DNA of 6,341 bases, taken from NCBI GenBank assembly GCA_902797415.1, contig CADBSQ010000114.1, forward strand, positions 1 through 6,341, read 5' to 3'. Below are positions 5,290 through 6,341 of this stretch, in pieces. Position 1 is the stretch's first letter. The number at the start of each line of letters is the position of its first letter. Position numbers and translations under genes: made by a program. Source of the stretch: an uncultured Erysipelotrichaceae bacterium. GTDB lineage: Bacteria > Bacillota_I > Bacilli_A > RF39 > UBA660. The notes under the pieces were generated by a model. That model had not been told where the DNA came from, did not search any database, and saw only the letters and a list, made by a program, of their open reading frames with translations.

Positions 5290-5445
5290 GTACCACCTTA
5301 TTTTTTTCTTTAAAACCCTTTATAGGAGGTTAACCGTTAAGCAATCCAAAAGCAAGTTCATAAATATCTTCAAAAGCTTTTCACCAGCCAGCTTCTCTCT
5401 ATATAAAGATTAATTTATTACTACTCTTTCTTCTTTTCGCTTCGT
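5250..5445 (-). promoter_or_regulatory. Leucine-responsive T-box leader of leuS
   Basis: An RNA element that senses uncharged tRNA-Leu and switches leuS transcription by antitermination. The minus strand holds the canonical T-box AAGGTGGTACCACGG (5285-5299); its TGGT pairs with the tRNA acceptor end, and the final T fits the A discriminator of tRNA-Leu. The competing terminator follows: CACGGCT + AGTTC pairs with GAACT + AGCCGTG, a 12-bp stem with an AA bulge, and seven Ts (5250-5256). In Stem I, AGTA on the 5' side faces GAA-CTT-G on the 3' side, placing the specifier codon CTT (Leu) at 5354-5356. The upper Stem I helix is ATAAAT..ATCTT with AAGATATTTAT, and a GGCTGGTG terminal region is visible. 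Uncharged tRNA-Leu would stabilise the antiterminator. T-box, terminator and specifier agree with the gene downstream. Confidence 0.96.
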
Positions 5446-5451
5446 GATAGT

Positions 5452-5480
5452 ATTATAATAAATATTTATAATAAAAGCAA
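5452..5480 (-). promoter_or_regulatory. Sigma-A promoter of the leuS leader
   Basis: TTGCTT (5475-5480), a 17-base AT-only spacer and a perfect TATAAT (5452-5457) on the minus strand. The predicted start is near 5445, so Stem I of the T-box begins almost at the 5' end. The -35 box lies only 3 bases beyond the GH31 stop codon. Confidence 0.8.
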
Positions 5481-5483
5481 GTA

Positions 5484-6341
5484 TTAAATGTCAGATACGT
5501 ACTCTAGTAATTTTAAAAACATTTTAACAAATCTTTCGTTTAATCCTTGTTTCCATAATTTTCTTATGGCAATTCTTTTTTCTTTAATATCTATTTCAGT
5601 ATTAAATAGTATCTTACTTATTTCATTTTTAAGTTTAGTTGGAATAGATGAATCACTAATAATTCGATCAATGTCTTCATTTATAACCCTAATAGCATCT
5701 ATCTCTATATCTTTACCTTTACAATTTATAGATAATTGCTCTTTAACTGGTACGTCTTTTACGGTTACAACAAAATCTGTTTCATCTAAATAACATTCAG
5801 CAGTATCCACAGTTTCTCTACCAATATATACAATTACATCATCTGCTTGTCTAGTGTTTCTAAATCTTATTTTATAATTTCTAGTTTCAGGAAGTATAGT
5901 CAAATCCCCTTCTATAGGTCTAATAATCACTGTAAAGTTATTTGGAAGATAGTTATAATCGATACTTGTTACTAGGTATTTTCCAGATTTATTTTGATTA
6001 GTAAAACCATCATCTTCATATAATCTATATGTGTTATTCGCTCCAGGGAATATAATTATTTCTAAATTTTTAGGATTATCCATATTATTTAGTTCATGTT
6101 CAGGGTTATTATTAAATGGAATAATTGCACCCTGTTTAGCAAATACCGGATAACCATCGTCTTCATAAAATGATACATATCTTTTACCACCAGGAAATTT
6201 CTTTCCAGTTTTAAAATCGTACCACATTCCATTTGGTAAGAATAGGTGTACTATTGACCTATCAAAAGTCGGTTCTTTTTGAGTAGTAATAGGACAAATA
6301 AATAATTCTGTACCAAAATAATATTCATTTTTATATAAAGG
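5484..6341 (-). CDS. GH31-family alpha-glycosidase, C-terminal 285 residues (5' end outside window)
   Basis: The reading frame is open to the right edge, so the gene is cut by the window and not truncated in nature. Visible residues match the region after the catalytic barrel of glycoside hydrolase family 31 (alpha-glucosidase/alpha-xylosidase type): YYFGTELFICPIT (8-19), LPNGMWYDFKTGKKF (35-49), DGYPVFAKQGAIIP (62-75), then a DUF5110-like beta domain with IIIFPGANNTYRLYEDDG (95-112). Such enzymes release sugars from the non-reducing ends of alpha-glycosides. The catalytic aspartates lie upstream, outside this window, so substrate and activity cannot be judged. Residues about 222-285 form a predicted helical, Lys/Glu-rich tail (VINEDIDRII...LLEYVSDI) that I do not recognise as a standard part of the family. 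An internal ATG at 6225-6227 is not the start, since homology continues upstream of it. The stop is TAA at 5484-5486, with no terminator before the leuS promoter. Confidence 0.92.
   Translation of the reverse strand, partial: PLYKNEYYFGTELFICPITTQKEPTFDRSIVHLFLPNGMWYDFKTGKKFPGGKRYVSFYEDDGYPVFAKQGAIIPFNNNPEHELNNMDNPKNLEIIIFPGANNTYRLYEDDGFTNQNKSGKYLVTSIDYNYLPNNFTVIIRPIEGDLTILPETRNYKIRFRNTRQADDVIVYIGRETVDTAECYLDETDFVVTVKDVPVKEQLSINCKGKDIEIDAIRVINEDIDRIISDSSIPTKLKNEISKILFNTEIDIKEKRIAIRKLWKQGLNERFVKMFLKLLEYVSDI

Noticed and set aside
6225..6227. Start of the GH31 gene at this ATG (247 residues).
   Set aside because: The frame stays open to the edge, and the 38 upstream residues, including YYFGTELFICPIT, match GH31, so the ATG is internal.
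1..6341. A hidden defence system, mobile element, CRISPR array or biosynthetic cluster.
   Set aside because: I found no transposase, integrase, nuclease, regularly spaced repeats or att-like duplications; the genes are unrelated housekeeping or single unknowns.

Overview
The window is AT-rich DNA from a low-GC Gram-positive bacterium (Bacillota). Three things point there: SpoVS is nearly identical in length and sequence to the Bacillus form, leuS is controlled by a leucine T-box leader, and SufB is of the SUF type. Tryptophan is encoded by TGG throughout LeuRS, with no in-frame TGA over about 2.4 kb, and the 355-residue gene ends in TGA. The code is therefore the standard bacterial one, not the Mycoplasma/Spiroplasma code. 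A spore-forming Firmicute or a Mollicutes-related gut Bacilli/Erysipelotrichia lineage would fit, but this window alone cannot decide the lineage.

Layout. All genes lie on the minus strand except spoVS. From right to left, which is the direction of transcription, they are: the C-terminal 285 residues of a GH31 alpha-glycosidase (5484-6341, open at the right edge); a T-box riboswitch leader (5250-5445) with its own sigma-A promoter; leuS (2849-5236); an unrecognised 355-residue soluble protein (1698-2765); a GNAT acetyltransferase (994-1551); and an unrecognised 147-residue protein with a Cys/His zinc-ribbon-like pattern (468-911). Convergent to the last is spoVS on the plus strand (190-450). 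Divergent from spoVS, the first 31 codons of sufB leave the left edge (1-93).

Regulation. Most genes look like single transcription units. leuS, the GNAT gene and the convergent spoVS/147-residue pair each end in a recognisable intrinsic terminator. Sigma-A-like promoters can be placed ahead of sufB, the 147-residue gene, the GNAT gene, the 355-residue gene and leuS. Terminators and the next promoter are packed tightly: one base separates the GNAT terminator T-run from the next -35 box. leuS is the only gene with an evident dedicated control system: a T-box with a CUU (Leu) specifier senses uncharged tRNA-Leu. The GH31 gene has no visible terminator of its own and runs straight into that leader.

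The genes do not form a shared pathway; this looks like ordinary chromosomal backbone (translation, Fe-S assembly, sporulation/regulatory, sugar hydrolysis). I see no mobile elements, CRISPR arrays, tRNAs or rRNAs, and no convincing sign of a new multi-gene system. The least explained items are the two unrecognised proteins, the short SufB N-terminus and the small repeats between 1585 and 1660. No stretch longer than 300 bases lacks a gene; the largest gap (5237-5483) is the T-box leader and its promoter.
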